Shown: positions 9,250 to 18,421 of the stretch, in pieces
Layout: every line of letters starts with the position of its first letter
How positions within the stretch are numbered: position 1 is the stretch's first letter
Assembly: GCF_000315015.1 (NCBI RefSeq)
Contig: NZ_BAEP01000049.1
Span: 20,697-84,696, forward strand
Direction of reading: 5' to 3'
Source: Paraglaciecola mesophila KMM 241
Lineage (GTDB): Bacteria; Pseudomonadota; Gammaproteobacteria; Enterobacterales; Alteromonadaceae
Length of the DNA: 64,000 bases
The notes under the pieces: model-generated
The model's database searches: none
Told to the model about the DNA's origin: nothing
The model's input: the letters and a program-made list of their open reading frames with translations, nothing else
Position numbers and translations under genes: made by a program

Positions 9250-10014
9250 TTAAAGTTCTCGCACCCAGATATTACGGAAACTGACTAAATTACCATGATC
9301 TTGCAGCTGTAAAGGGGCGCAGCCATGGGCTTCATAACTTGGCGCTCCGATCCATTCTGTTTTACCTTGAATTTCAGTGTGATTCTGCAACAAAACGCCA
9401 TTGTGCATCACAGTAACGTAGGCCGGCGCAGTGAGCTTTTTACCCTTGAAGCGCGGCGCTGTATATATGATGTCATAGTACTGCCACTCACCTGCTGGGC
9501 GCATGGCATTAGCAAGGGGGATGGTTTGCTTATAAACACTGCCTGCCTGCCCATTTGAATAGGTAGGGTTTTCATAGGAATCTAACACTTGCACTTCATA
9601 GCGCTGCTGAAAGAACACACCGCTGTTATTACGCTGCTGTCCTTTCATACCCTCGACTTGGGTAGGCGTGCGCCATTCCATATGTAATTGCACATCACAA
9701 AAGTTCTGTTTGGTTTTAATATCCCCAGCACCCGGTTTTACCGTCATCACATCGCCGCTGATACTCCAAGATGCTTCGCCGCCTTTAAGCGCTTCCCATG
9801 CACTTAAATCATCGCCATTGAAAAGAACCACCGCGTCTGACGGTGCTTTACCCACGGGGGTTGACACAGTCTTAGGGACAGGCTCCCACACTTCGGTTTT
9901 TTGCGCTTGCGCTTCACGCTCTGCTTGGCTCTGCTCGGCGTATACGCCGTGGCTCAGCGATATAGCACCGGCCAGTAATAACGTTAGATTGCTTATTCGT
10001 TTGGTTAACTTCAT
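9250..10014 (-). CDS. DUF1080 protein (3-keto-disaccharide hydrolase family), exported
   Basis: Concanavalin-like DUF1080 (3-keto-disaccharide hydrolase) domain filling most of the mature protein; features such as L-F-N-G-D-D-L-S-A-W near the start and N-S-G-V-F-F-Q in the middle are typical. Members cleave or eliminate across the glycosidic bond of 3-keto-glycosides. I prefer the Met at 10014 over an upstream one at 10068: it has an AAGGGA ribosome site 8 bases ahead and begins a clear signal peptide (M-K-L-T-K-R then a hydrophobic core ending V-Y-A-E). Periplasmic. Last gene of the operon, after the dehydrogenase pair that would supply the 3-keto substrate. Confidence 0.85.
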   Translation of the reverse strand: MKLTKRISNLTLLLAGAISLSHGVYAEQSQAEREAQAQKTEVWEPVPKTVSTPVGKAPSDAVVLFNGDDLSAWEALKGGEASWSISGDVMTVKPGAGDIKTKQNFCDVQLHMEWRTPTQVEGMKGQQRNNSGVFFQQRYEVQVLDSYENPTYSNGQAGSVYKQTIPLANAMRPAGEWQYYDIIYTAPRFKGKKLTAPAYVTVMHNGVLLQNHTEIQGKTEWIGAPSYEAHGCAPLQLQDHGNLVSFRNIWVREL

Positions 10015-10083
10015 CAATTTTGTCCCTTGGGGTAAAGTTTTGTCATGGGTGATTGTGTCATTTAACACTCAATTAGTTGCCTA

Positions 10084-10683
10084 CTAAGTAGCCCACGCGC
10101 GATCCCCTTTTTTATACGGCAATTCACCATCGTAGCGCCCTGGAATAGCCACATAACGCAACACTTTGGTCGCGCCTTCTTTAGAGGTGAAAAAGGTAAA
10201 TAACGTCAGCTGTTTTATCAGTGTAAAGCCGTGCGGCAAGGGTTTCTCTGCGTCTTTTACGCCTTTGCTCGCCAACTTAGCCTTAGTGTTAAATACATCT
10301 GCTTCGTCATTCAAAGAGGCTAGCAGGCTAGTGCGCTCGTCGTTGCTGAGTAACAGAAAGTCTTTACCATAAGTTGATTTGGCCAACGCCTTTATCTTTG
10401 CTATACCATCTTTAAACGCAGCTTGCTGAGGAGCGGTATAACAATCGGTGACAATCACCGCCATCATAAAGCCGACATTGACATCTTTTGCCCCAGGGGT
10501 ATCAGTACGAGGAATAATCACCTCGCCGACTTCATTGAAAAATGCGATATCGTCTTTTGAGAACGCCGTCTCTTGAACGGTTTTCATCGGCAGCGTGACA
10601 TAAGCCATCGCATTAGCACTTACAAATGCCGTGCCTGTGGCAGCGGCAATCATTTTAAGTAGTTCGCGTCTGTTCATACTCAT
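10084..10683 (-). CDS. Tat-exported small subunit, gluconate 2-dehydrogenase subunit 3 type
   Basis: A 199-residue protein with a twin-arginine signal (N-R-R-E-L-L-K followed by a hydrophobic core ending A-N-A-M-A). The body matches the gluconate 2-dehydrogenase subunit 3 family, the helper that folds and exports with a GMC-type FAD dehydrogenase. Its ATG lies 2 bases after the stop of the GMC gene (TAATCATG), which implies translational coupling and a complex with it. The GMC subunit has no signal and probably travels on this Tat signal. Confidence 0.85.
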   Translation of the reverse strand: MSMNRRELLKMIAAATGTAFVSANAMAYVTLPMKTVQETAFSKDDIAFFNEVGEVIIPRTDTPGAKDVNVGFMMAVIVTDCYTAPQQAAFKDGIAKIKALAKSTYGKDFLLLSNDERTSLLASLNDEADVFNTKAKLASKGVKDAEKPLPHGFTLIKQLTLFTFFTSKEGATKVLRYVAIPGRYDGELPYKKGDRAWAT

Positions 10684-10685
10684 GA

Positions 10686-12371
10686 TTACAGGTTTCCTTT
10701 TTTCAGTTCTTCAACTGCAAAGTCAGCCGCCCGTGCGGTCAACGCCATGTAGGTCAACGAAGGGTTCACACAAGAAGCGGAGGTCATGCAGGCCCCGTCG
10801 GTAACGAAAACGTTTAGCGCATCCCACACTTGGTTGTTACCATTGAGTACTGATGTTTTAGGGTCGCGACCCATACGTGCGGTACCCATTTCATGAATAC
10901 CTTGCCCAGGGAAGTAATCCGCATCGTAGCCTTGCACGTTTTTCATGCCTGCGGCTTCGAATATATCAATCGCGTCTTGCATCATGTCTTTGCGCATGCG
11001 CTTTTCGTTGTCTTTTATCTCAACGTCCATAGCTAACACCGGCAAGCCCCATTTATCTCGCTTGGTCTTATCTAAGAAAATACGATTGCTGTGATCAGGT
11101 AACATTTCACCAAACGCCGTCATGCCTATTTGCCAAGAGCCAGGCTCGCTTATCGCATTCTTTAGGTCAGCTCCAATGCCCATTTCGGCTACGTCCCGTC
11201 CCCAACCTTGACGACTCGCAGAGCCCTGATAGCCAAAACCACGCACGTAATCCCGCTTGTCATCACCCCAGTTACGAAAACGCGGTACGTAGAATCCACT
11301 TGGGCGGCGGCCATAGTGATACTTGTCTTCATAGCCTTCCACCATGGCATGAGCGCCAATTCGAAAATGGTGATCCATTACGTTATGACCAAGCTCGCCG
11401 CTGCTGCTACCTAAACCACCCTGCCAAATATCAGTCGCTGAGTTCATCAGTAACCAAGTAGAGTTAAATGAAGACGCATTGACGAATAATATCTTGCTGG
11501 TGAATTCATAAGTCTCGTTCGTTTCAGCATCTATAACCGCCACACCTTTAGCGCGCTTCTTATCTTTATCGTATAAAATTTCAGTCACGATAGAATACGG
11601 GCGCACCGTCAGGTTACCGGTTTTAACCGCTGCTGGCAGCGTTGATGACTGCGTACTGAAATACCCACCAAAAGGACACCCCAACCAACATTTATTTCGG
11701 TACTGGCAATTCGTGCGGCCTTCTTTAGGCTTAGGCTCGGTCATGTTAGAGGTACGCCCCGGAATTAGATGACGTTGGCCTTTAAACGTTTTCTGTATTC
11801 TAGCCGCCACGTCTTTTTCCACGCAGTTAAGGGGCATCGGCGTTTGATATTCACCATCAGGCAACACATCTAGCCCGTCTTTGCTACCACTGATGCCAGC
11901 GAAGCGCTCTACGTAATCGTACCAAGGTGACACGTCCTCGTAACGAATAGGCCAATCAACCGCAATGCCTTCTTTCGCATTGGCCTGAAAATCTTCTTTG
12001 TTTAATCGATAACTTTGACGACCCCAAGTGAGCGAACGCCCACCCATGTGGTAACCGCGAAACCAATCAAAACGCTTTTCTTCCACATAGGGGCTGTCTT
12101 TTTCATTGGTCCACATGCCAAGTGTTGGCTCGTTCAAAGGATAGTCGCGTTTTAACACAGGGTAATTCTCAATCATCTCCTGCGTGCGTTCACCCCGATG
12201 CGGGTAATCCCACGCTTCTTTGTGGGCGTTGGTGTAGTCTTTTACGTGCTCAATGTTTCTGCCTCTTTCTAGCATTAACACTTTAAGCCCTTTTTCGGTT
12301 AACTCTTTTGCTGCCCAACCACCACTGATACCTGAGCCAACAACGATTGCGTCGTAATGATTATTCTTCAT
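10686..12371 (-). CDS. GMC-family FAD oxidoreductase (glycoside 3-dehydrogenase candidate)
   Basis: A 561-residue GMC oxidoreductase. The FAD-binding Rossmann motif V-G-S-G-I-S-G-G is near residue 11. The C-terminal H-E-M-G-T-A-R-M-G and C-V-N-P-S-L-T segments are the usual GMC catalytic and FAD-contact region. A Cys-rich stretch (N-K-C-W-L-G-C-P-F-G-G) near residue 225 is common in bacterial membrane-linked members. With the Tat subunit next to it and DUF1080 downstream, the best guess is oxidation of sugar C3 to a 3-keto-glycoside in the periplasm. Gluconate or another polyol oxidation is possible. Confidence 0.85.
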   Translation of the reverse strand: MKNNHYDAIVVGSGISGGWAAKELTEKGLKVLMLERGRNIEHVKDYTNAHKEAWDYPHRGERTQEMIENYPVLKRDYPLNEPTLGMWTNEKDSPYVEEKRFDWFRGYHMGGRSLTWGRQSYRLNKEDFQANAKEGIAVDWPIRYEDVSPWYDYVERFAGISGSKDGLDVLPDGEYQTPMPLNCVEKDVAARIQKTFKGQRHLIPGRTSNMTEPKPKEGRTNCQYRNKCWLGCPFGGYFSTQSSTLPAAVKTGNLTVRPYSIVTEILYDKDKKRAKGVAVIDAETNETYEFTSKILFVNASSFNSTWLLMNSATDIWQGGLGSSSGELGHNVMDHHFRIGAHAMVEGYEDKYHYGRRPSGFYVPRFRNWGDDKRDYVRGFGYQGSASRQGWGRDVAEMGIGADLKNAISEPGSWQIGMTAFGEMLPDHSNRIFLDKTKRDKWGLPVLAMDVEIKDNEKRMRKDMMQDAIDIFEAAGMKNVQGYDADYFPGQGIHEMGTARMGRDPKTSVLNGNNQVWDALNVFVTDGACMTSASCVNPSLTYMALTARAADFAVEELKKGNL

Positions 12372-12424
12372 TTCTGGTCCCTAACTTCTTGCTGCATAAT
12401 GTGTGAAAAAGTCATCGCTAGAGC

Positions 12425-13339
12425 TCACACATCACAAATGTGAATGGCTTCTCGTAACGATTCGATTTTGCCTGCTTTGGTCTCAGCAGCGGGTATAAAC
12501 TCCTGAGCAAGGTAACCGGTAAAGCCTACATCCTTAATTGCCCTAGCAATGGCTGGATAATAAAGCTCTTGGTTATCTCCGATTTCATGGCGACCCGGCA
12601 CACCTGCAGTGTGGTAGTGGCCAAAATATTGATGATTATCTTGAATGGTGCGAATGATATCGCCTTCGTTTACTTGCATATGGTAGATGTCGTAAAGCAG
12701 TTTAAAATGCTCAGAGCCGAGCGCTTTACATAGATCCACGCCCCATTTGGAGCTGTCGGCCATATAATCTGGGTGGTCAACCTTGCTGTTAAACAACTCC
12801 ATTTGTATCACTACGCCTTTTTCTTCAGCGTAAGGCAGAATACGTTTAAGGCCTGCAACCGCGTTTTTAAGCCCCTGCTCTTTGCTCATACCTCGAGCAT
12901 TGCCGCTGAAACATATAAGGTTTTTGTAACCTGCCTGTGCCACTAAATCGATATGTTTTAGGTAACGCTTTTCAAGCTCATCGTGAAACTCTGGGTGAAT
13001 AAAGCCATCGACTAGGTTCAGCTCGGCTCCGTTACACATGGATGAGTCAATGCCGTAACGTTTGAGGATTGGCCAACCTTCTGGGCCGATTAAATCAATA
13101 GCAGAAAAACCCAACGATTTAACCACTTTGCAAAGCTCCTCAATCGATAAATCGCCGTACGTCCAGCGAGCAACGGAGTGATTAATATTGCCTTTGAATT
13201 TAGCAACGCCCGGTTGATTAGCATTGTTATCGATTTCGTTACTTTCGCTAGAGGCACAACCACTGACCACTGTACTTGCCGCCAATGCGGCACTACTAAG
13301 TGCAATACCTTTGAGCATATTTCGACGTGAGTTACTCAT
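12425..13339 (-). CDS. Exported TIM-barrel isomerase, hydroxypyruvate isomerase-like
   Basis: Xylose-isomerase-like TIM barrel closest in motifs to hydroxypyruvate isomerase (Y-D-I-Y-H-M-Q and H-T-A-G-V-P-G-R-H-E). The start at 13339 gives S-R-R-N-M-L-K plus a hydrophobic core and V-S-G-C, so it looks like a Tat-exported lipoprotein; an upstream Met at 13390 would lie inside the MFS gene. The ATG overlaps the stop of that gene (ATGAGTAA, 8-base overlap), showing coupling. Being extracytoplasmic argues against true hydroxypyruvate metabolism and for a sugar isomerase or lyase acting on keto-sugars. Confidence 0.82.
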   Translation of the reverse strand: MSNSRRNMLKGIALSSAALAASTVVSGCASSESNEIDNNANQPGVAKFKGNINHSVARWTYGDLSIEELCKVVKSLGFSAIDLIGPEGWPILKRYGIDSSMCNGAELNLVDGFIHPEFHDELEKRYLKHIDLVAQAGYKNLICFSGNARGMSKEQGLKNAVAGLKRILPYAEEKGVVIQMELFNSKVDHPDYMADSSKWGVDLCKALGSEHFKLLYDIYHMQVNEGDIIRTIQDNHQYFGHYHTAGVPGRHEIGDNQELYYPAIARAIKDVGFTGYLAQEFIPAAETKAGKIESLREAIHICDV

Positions 13340-14552
13340 TACCTGACACCTTCTCGTCCTTAAATGTGAACATAAAAATAACAAACACACCTAAGGCGAA
13401 CGCTGCGGGGAACAACCAGACATCAACCCAAGAGTGGCCAGCTACGGTGGTGTATTTATCGGTTATCTGCCCAGCAACCCAAAAGCCAATCAGCATACCC
13501 ACACCATATGTGGCTAAGGTAATCAGACCCTGAGCGGCGCTTTTCACTTTGTCTCCGGCTTTTGAATCAGTGTAGATTTGCCCAGATACAAAGAAGAAGT
13601 CATAACAAATACCATGCAGTGCGATACCCACTAGCAGTAACGCCACTCCGCCATCTGCATCGCCAAAGGCGAAAAGTGCATAACGCACTACCCAAGCGAG
13701 CATGCCGATGAGCAAAGTGATTTTGATGCCAAAACGGTTTAAGAACACTGGCAGAGCTAACATGAATAACACTTCAGACACTTGGCCTAAGGTCATCTTT
13801 CCCGTGGCGTTGTCCACGCCTATTTCAGTTAGGAACGGGTTGGCATTTTGGTAATAAAACGCCAAAGGAATACAAATTAAAACCGAAGATAAAAAGAACA
13901 CTAAGAAATTTCTGTCTTTAAGCAGTGCTAGTGCATCAAGGCCCAGCACTTCTTTTAACCCGACGTGTTCCCCCGCACTTTTTGGCGGTGTTTTTGGTAA
14001 GGTAAAGCTAAACAAACCGAGTATCAAAGATGCGCCTGCGCACAATAAGAATGTATTGCGTAACATGCCATCTTCGATGGCTTGCTTGGAATCCCATGAG
14101 AACGCATAGCTGATGGCTAAACCGGCTACAATCCAGCCCACCGTGCCCCATACGCGAATCTTGCCAAATTGCTTCGACGGGTTATCCATTTGTGCGAATG
14201 ACACAGAGTTAACCAGCGCTAAGGTTGGCATGTAGGCAATCATGTAACCCAAAACGAGTGGGTAGAACGCATCAAAGTCAGGCGCTTGATACAGGCAATA
14301 CATCAACACTGCGCCAATGAGATGCAACACACCTAAAATACGCTCTGCGTTAAAGTACCGATCTGCAACGAGACCAATCACGAACGGCGCGATAATCGCC
14401 CCCCATGATTGAGTAGAAAAGGCCATGCCTATTTCGCCGCCAGTGGCTTGCAACGTATTAGCCAAGAATGTGCCTAAGGTAACAAACCAGCCCCCCCAGA
14501 TAAAAAACTGCAGAAACATCATCACGCTTAATCGCGTTGTTATCGTATTCAT
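13332..14552 (-). CDS. MFS permease, nucleoside:H+ symporter type
   Basis: A 406-residue major facilitator with about twelve hydrophobic segments. The N-terminus (M-M-F-L-Q-F-F-I-W-G-G-W-F-V-T-L-G) is characteristic of NupG-like symporters, which in marine Bacteroidota and Gammaproteobacteria are often found in sugar loci. Likely carries the product of the periplasmic enzymes into the cell. Its stop overlaps the start of the exported isomerase. Confidence 0.82.
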   Translation of the reverse strand: MNTITTRLSVMMFLQFFIWGGWFVTLGTFLANTLQATGGEIGMAFSTQSWGAIIAPFVIGLVADRYFNAERILGVLHLIGAVLMYCLYQAPDFDAFYPLVLGYMIAYMPTLALVNSVSFAQMDNPSKQFGKIRVWGTVGWIVAGLAISYAFSWDSKQAIEDGMLRNTFLLCAGASLILGLFSFTLPKTPPKSAGEHVGLKEVLGLDALALLKDRNFLVFFLSSVLICIPLAFYYQNANPFLTEIGVDNATGKMTLGQVSEVLFMLALPVFLNRFGIKITLLIGMLAWVVRYALFAFGDADGGVALLLVGIALHGICYDFFFVSGQIYTDSKAGDKVKSAAQGLITLATYGVGMLIGFWVAGQITDKYTTVAGHSWVDVWLFPAAFALGVFVIFMFTFKDEKVSGNE

Positions 14553-14675
14553 TTTCTAACCCTTGATTATGGCACTGGCAAGCATGCGTCCGTGCCGACT
14601 CATCATTTCTATTGCTTCACTTAAAGGCGCTAAGCCAATTAAGACCCTTAGCCAATTTGTGCAGCGTTTTGAGCT

Positions 14676-15728
14676 TTATAGCCCCAATATTCTGCGATTG
14701 CGCTGCTCGTCACTCGTTGCACCAGCGAAATCGTCAAACGCGCGCCCTGCAGGGGTAATAATATGGTTTGCGATAAATGGCGCACCTTCAGCAGCCCCTT
14801 GGTTTGAGTCTTTTAAACAACACTCCCATTCCAAAATGGCCCAGCCATCAAACCCATACTGGGTTAGTTTGCTAAATATACCTTTGAAGTCGACTTGGCC
14901 GTCGCCCAATGAGCGAAAACGCCCTGGGCGTTCCTTCCAGTCTTGATAACCCCCGTAAACACCAGAACGCCCATTAGGATTAAATTCAGCATCCTTTACA
15001 TGGAACATCTTGATGCGCTCATGATACAAATCGATGAATTGTAGGTAATCAAGCTGTTGTAAAACGAAGTGGCTCGGGTCAAACAAAATATTCGCCCGCG
15101 GGTGGCCGTTAACAGCATCCAAAAACAATTCGAATGATGCACCATCGTGTAAATCTTCACCGGGGTGAATTTCGTAACAAACGTCTACACCCGCCTCATC
15201 AAATGCATCTAAAATAGGTAGCCAACGCTTGGCCAATTCCGCGAAACCTTGTTCAACTAACCCCGCTGGGCGCTGTGGCCAGGGATATGCTAAATGCCAT
15301 AAAAATGCGCCAGAAAAAGTGGCATGCGCCGTTAAGCCAAGACGTTGGCTCGCCTTTGCAGCCCATTTCATTTGTTGAATTGCCCACTCGGTACGCTCAA
15401 CAGGTTTGCCGCGTAACGCTTCAGGGGCGAAACTATCAAACAGCTCATCGTATGCTGGGTGCACGGCAACTAACTGGCCCTGTAAATGGGTAGAAAGTTC
15501 TGTGATCTGCACGCCCGCTTTGTGACAAATAGCCATCACCTCATCACAATACTCTTGGCTATTCGCTGCACGCTCCAAATCAAAAATTGCAGTATCGCCA
15601 GTGGGAACTTGAATTCCCTTATAGCCTAGCGAGGCTGCCCAGGTAGCAATCGAATCCAAACTGTTGAAAGGCGCTTCATCACTCATAAACTGGGCTAAAA
15701 ATATTCCGGGGCCTTTAATAGCAGGCAT
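14676..15728 (-). CDS. Cytoplasmic sugar isomerase/epimerase, TIM barrel
   Basis: A 350-residue AP-endonuclease-2/xylose-isomerase-like barrel with no signal peptide. The metal-binding set is visible: Y-E-I-H-P-G-E-D near residue 185, F-D-P-S-H-F near 218, F-H-V-K-D-A-E near 246 and L-E-W-E-C-C near 305. Likely isomerises or cleaves an imported keto-sugar. It sits between the Gfo/Idh/MocA gene and the MFS permease in the same direction. Of the three TIM barrels of this region, this one is predicted to be cytoplasmic. Confidence 0.85.
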   Translation of the reverse strand: MPAIKGPGIFLAQFMSDEAPFNSLDSIATWAASLGYKGIQVPTGDTAIFDLERAANSQEYCDEVMAICHKAGVQITELSTHLQGQLVAVHPAYDELFDSFAPEALRGKPVERTEWAIQQMKWAAKASQRLGLTAHATFSGAFLWHLAYPWPQRPAGLVEQGFAELAKRWLPILDAFDEAGVDVCYEIHPGEDLHDGASFELFLDAVNGHPRANILFDPSHFVLQQLDYLQFIDLYHERIKMFHVKDAEFNPNGRSGVYGGYQDWKERPGRFRSLGDGQVDFKGIFSKLTQYGFDGWAILEWECCLKDSNQGAAEGAPFIANHIITPAGRAFDDFAGATSDEQRNRRILGL

Positions 15729-15883
15729 AATCTTCTCCTTAACTGGTGCGCTTGGGTAAGCCGCCGTGCGGTTTACCTGTTAATCACTTGTTCGTGACAT
15801 AACAGCTTCATTTTTTTGCTTTTTTGTGCGTTCTTTTTCGCGTGCTCTTTATCGCTCGATTTTATCGCGCGATCTTTAACGAT

Positions 15884-17071
15884 TTATTCAGCGCTAGGCA
15901 CAGCATGCCATTTGGTTTCGCTGTCACTACTGGCTAGCATGGCATCGATAAATGCCATCCCTCTGATCCCTGAATCAATCCCAGGTACGCCAGCGGCTTT
16001 TCCTAACTCATTGGCAATTTGTGATTCAGTGCCTTCATCTGCGGCTTTCACTGCTTTGCCAAAATAGCGGTACAAGTTAGCCATTGCCTCTAAATACCCC
16101 TCAGGGTGACCCGCTGGTGTACGGCAACGCTCTGATGCTTCTTCACACAATCTTGGTTGCCCCATGCCGGCACGCAATACCTGAAAGGGCTGGCCTAATG
16201 GACGACAAATAATCGAGTTGGGCTCCATTTGTTGCCACTCGAGCCCGCCTTTATCACCGTATACACGAATTTTTAGCGCGTTCTCTTCACCGGCACACAC
16301 TTGGCTTGCGATCAAAACACCGCTTGCACCACCATCGGTACGAATAAGCGCAGCACCGTCATCATCTAGCCTACGCCCATCTACGTGGGTCTTTAAATAG
16401 GCGCAAAGCGACGTCACCTGTTGTTGCAACACAAACTCCACTAGCCCAAAAGCATGGGTACCGATATCGCCCATACACCCGCTGCCACCAGATTGCGCAG
16501 GGTCCGTGCGCCACGAGGCTTGTTTGTTGTGGCTTTCTTCATTAGCTGACAACCAACCTTGCGGATACTCAACGTAGACTTTTCGAATGTTACCCAGTGC
16601 GCCACTGGCCACCATATGCTGTGCTTGCCACACCATGGGGTAGCCTAAGTACGTGTGCGCAAGGCCATACAAAACCGAGCTTTTCTTCAACGCTGTTTTT
16701 AAGCTACTTGCTTCTTCGAGTGAAATAGCAGCAGGCTTCTCACAAAACACATGAAAGCCAGCTTCAATCGCCGCGATTGAAATCGGCACATGTAAATGAT
16801 TAGGGGTCACTATGATGAGCACTTGCATGCGTTCATTTTGTGGTAATGCTTGCTCGGCTTTTAATAGCGCCTCCCAGCTGGAATAAACGCGGTTATCATC
16901 TAACCCCAAAGTGTCTGCTGTTCGCTGGTTATTGCCATCGTCACGGCTAAACGCACCGCAAACCAATTCAATCTGACCATCAAGGGCCAAAGCATGACGA
17001 TGAACCGCGCCAATGAACGCGCCTTCACCACCGCCCACCATACCCATTCGAACTTTGATCATTTTTGCCAC
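15884..17071 (-). CDS. Gfo/Idh/MocA-family NAD(P) oxidoreductase
   Basis: A 395-residue two-domain oxidoreductase: N-terminal Rossmann fold (M-V-G-G-G-E-G-A-F-I-G near residue 13) and the family C-E-K-P motif near residue 110, then the C-terminal alpha/beta substrate domain. The start is a GTG with an AGGAG site 7 bases upstream. No signal peptide, so cytoplasmic. It heads the long minus-strand operon and likely reduces or oxidises a keto-sugar from the periplasmic route. Two operator-like sites lie between it and the divergent lacI. Confidence 0.88.
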   Translation of the reverse strand: MAKMIKVRMGMVGGGEGAFIGAVHRHALALDGQIELVCGAFSRDDGNNQRTADTLGLDDNRVYSSWEALLKAEQALPQNERMQVLIIVTPNHLHVPISIAAIEAGFHVFCEKPAAISLEEASSLKTALKKSSVLYGLAHTYLGYPMVWQAQHMVASGALGNIRKVYVEYPQGWLSANEESHNKQASWRTDPAQSGGSGCMGDIGTHAFGLVEFVLQQQVTSLCAYLKTHVDGRRLDDDGAALIRTDGGASGVLIASQVCAGEENALKIRVYGDKGGLEWQQMEPNSIICRPLGQPFQVLRAGMGQPRLCEEASERCRTPAGHPEGYLEAMANLYRYFGKAVKAADEGTESQIANELGKAAGVPGIDSGIRGMAFIDAMLASSDSETKWHAVPSAE

Positions 17072-17135
17072 GTAATCGCTCCTATGCTGTTTAGGCGCAC
17101 GGCCAATTGTTACACAAATGTATAATATCGTTAAA

Positions 17136-17153
17136 ATGTAACGGGTTTCATTT
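17136..17153. promoter_or_regulatory. LacI operator candidate in the divergent region
   Basis: ATGTAACGGGTTTCATTT. It matches 14 of 18 bases of the reverse complement of the site at 17295-17314. The pair brackets the divergent promoters of the Gfo/Idh/MocA operon and lacI. Confidence 0.55.
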
Positions 17154-17294
17154 GGTTATGTCAACCGTAATTAGCCATTAGTATGATAATTTATCGCTCT
17201 AAGTAAATTTTTCGTTGCAAAAACGTACTTAAAATTGCTTCTATTGAATAATATAGCTAGATTTTTAATTTTCCTGCGGTATTATTTTTACATT

Positions 17295-17314
17295 AAATGC
17301 TAACGGTTACATTT
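17295..17314. promoter_or_regulatory. LacI operator candidate upstream of lacI (17367)
   Basis: AAATGCTAACGGTTACATTT, a partly symmetrical CG-centred site about 50 bases before the lacI start. Related to 17136-17153, consistent with autoregulation and control of the divergent operon. Confidence 0.6.
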
Positions 17315-17366
17315 TGACTTTATGTATGAAATAACGTCACTGTGAAATATACAACGACAGGTTTCT

Positions 17367-18374
17367 ATGAGTAATATTAGGCAGGTTGCTAATCTAGCGG
17401 GTGTGTCGGTGGCAACTGTCTCTAGGGCATTGCAACAACCCGAGCGCGTGTCACCAAAAACGCGAAATAAAGTAATGCTTGCCGTAAACGAAGTGGGCTA
17501 CAAACCGAACCTAATGGCGGTCAAGTTCCGCTCAGGCAAAACGCATAGTTTGGTAGCACTGGTACCTACGGTGGCAAACGTATTTTTTGCTCGCGTGATA
17601 AGTGGAATGCAAGTAGCGGCCGCCCAGCGTGGTTATACCATTTTACTTGCTAACACACTCGGTGATGAAACCATTGAGGCGAACTACGCAAAAATGGTGC
17701 AAACCTCTCAGGCTGATGGGCTCATTCAATTAAGAGCACACAATCCCTTTGATGCATCTATCAATAAGCCCAACGAATTACTGCCCATGGTCAATGCGTG
17801 TGAGGTTATGCACGACATTAACTGCCCTGTTGTAACCTTAGATAACCGCGCCGCGGCTAAAGCAATGACAATGCATTTGATTGAGCAAGGTCATAAGCGT
17901 ATCGCACTCATCAAAGGCCCCCAATCAAGCCCACTGACTCGCGAGCGCTTAGCCGGTTATCGCGATGCGCTAACCGAGGCGGGCTTAACCTTTGATGAAG
18001 CGTTACTTTATCCAGGTGACTTCACCCTGCAATCCGGACACGACGCAGCCACGAAAATCATTGCCAGTGAACATCGCCCAAGTGCGGTATTTTGTGAAAA
18101 TGATGAAACCGCCATTGGGGCAATGCAATGCTTTAAACAAGTGGGATTGCGGATCCCCCAGGATATATCCATTGCAGGGTTTGATGATATTTCATTTTCT
18201 GCATTTTGCGATCCCCCGCTTACCACTATCGCTCAGCCGGCAGAAGAGTTTGGCCAAAGTGCGGTGTCATTATTGATTGATTTACTCGAAGGCAAGATTA
18301 CCAAAGCGCCAAAAGTCATCATGCCATTTGAATTAATAGTGCGCGCTAGTACGGGCCCAGCGCCGACGTCATAG
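17367..18374 (+). CDS. LacI-family transcriptional regulator
   Basis: A 335-residue LacI/GalR repressor with N-terminal HTH (N-I-R-Q-V-A-N-L-A-G-V-S-V-A-T-V-S-R) and an effector domain ending near residue 330. The AGG-type ribosome site and the ATG at 17367 fit. It is divergent from the Gfo/Idh/MocA-to-DUF1080 operon and followed by an exported TIM-barrel isomerase, so it is the best candidate regulator of the keto-sugar genes. Confidence 0.92.
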   Translation: MSNIRQVANLAGVSVATVSRALQQPERVSPKTRNKVMLAVNEVGYKPNLMAVKFRSGKTHSLVALVPTVANVFFARVISGMQVAAAQRGYTILLANTLGDETIEANYAKMVQTSQADGLIQLRAHNPFDASINKPNELLPMVNACEVMHDINCPVVTLDNRAAAKAMTMHLIEQGHKRIALIKGPQSSPLTRERLAGYRDALTEAGLTFDEALLYPGDFTLQSGHDAATKIIASEHRPSAVFCENDETAIGAMQCFKQVGLRIPQDISIAGFDDISFSAFCDPPLTTIAQPAEEFGQSAVSLLIDLLEGKITKAPKVIMPFELIVRASTGPAPTS

Positions 18375-18421
18375 ACGACTCGCTGAAACACAAAACACAC
18401 GCACTCACTCGGAGAAAAAAC

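Noticed and set aside
14553..14675. Minus-strand read-through past the isomerase stop (38 codons) as a lost gene end
   Set aside because: Sequence is not recognisably coding; simple read-through after a normal stop.
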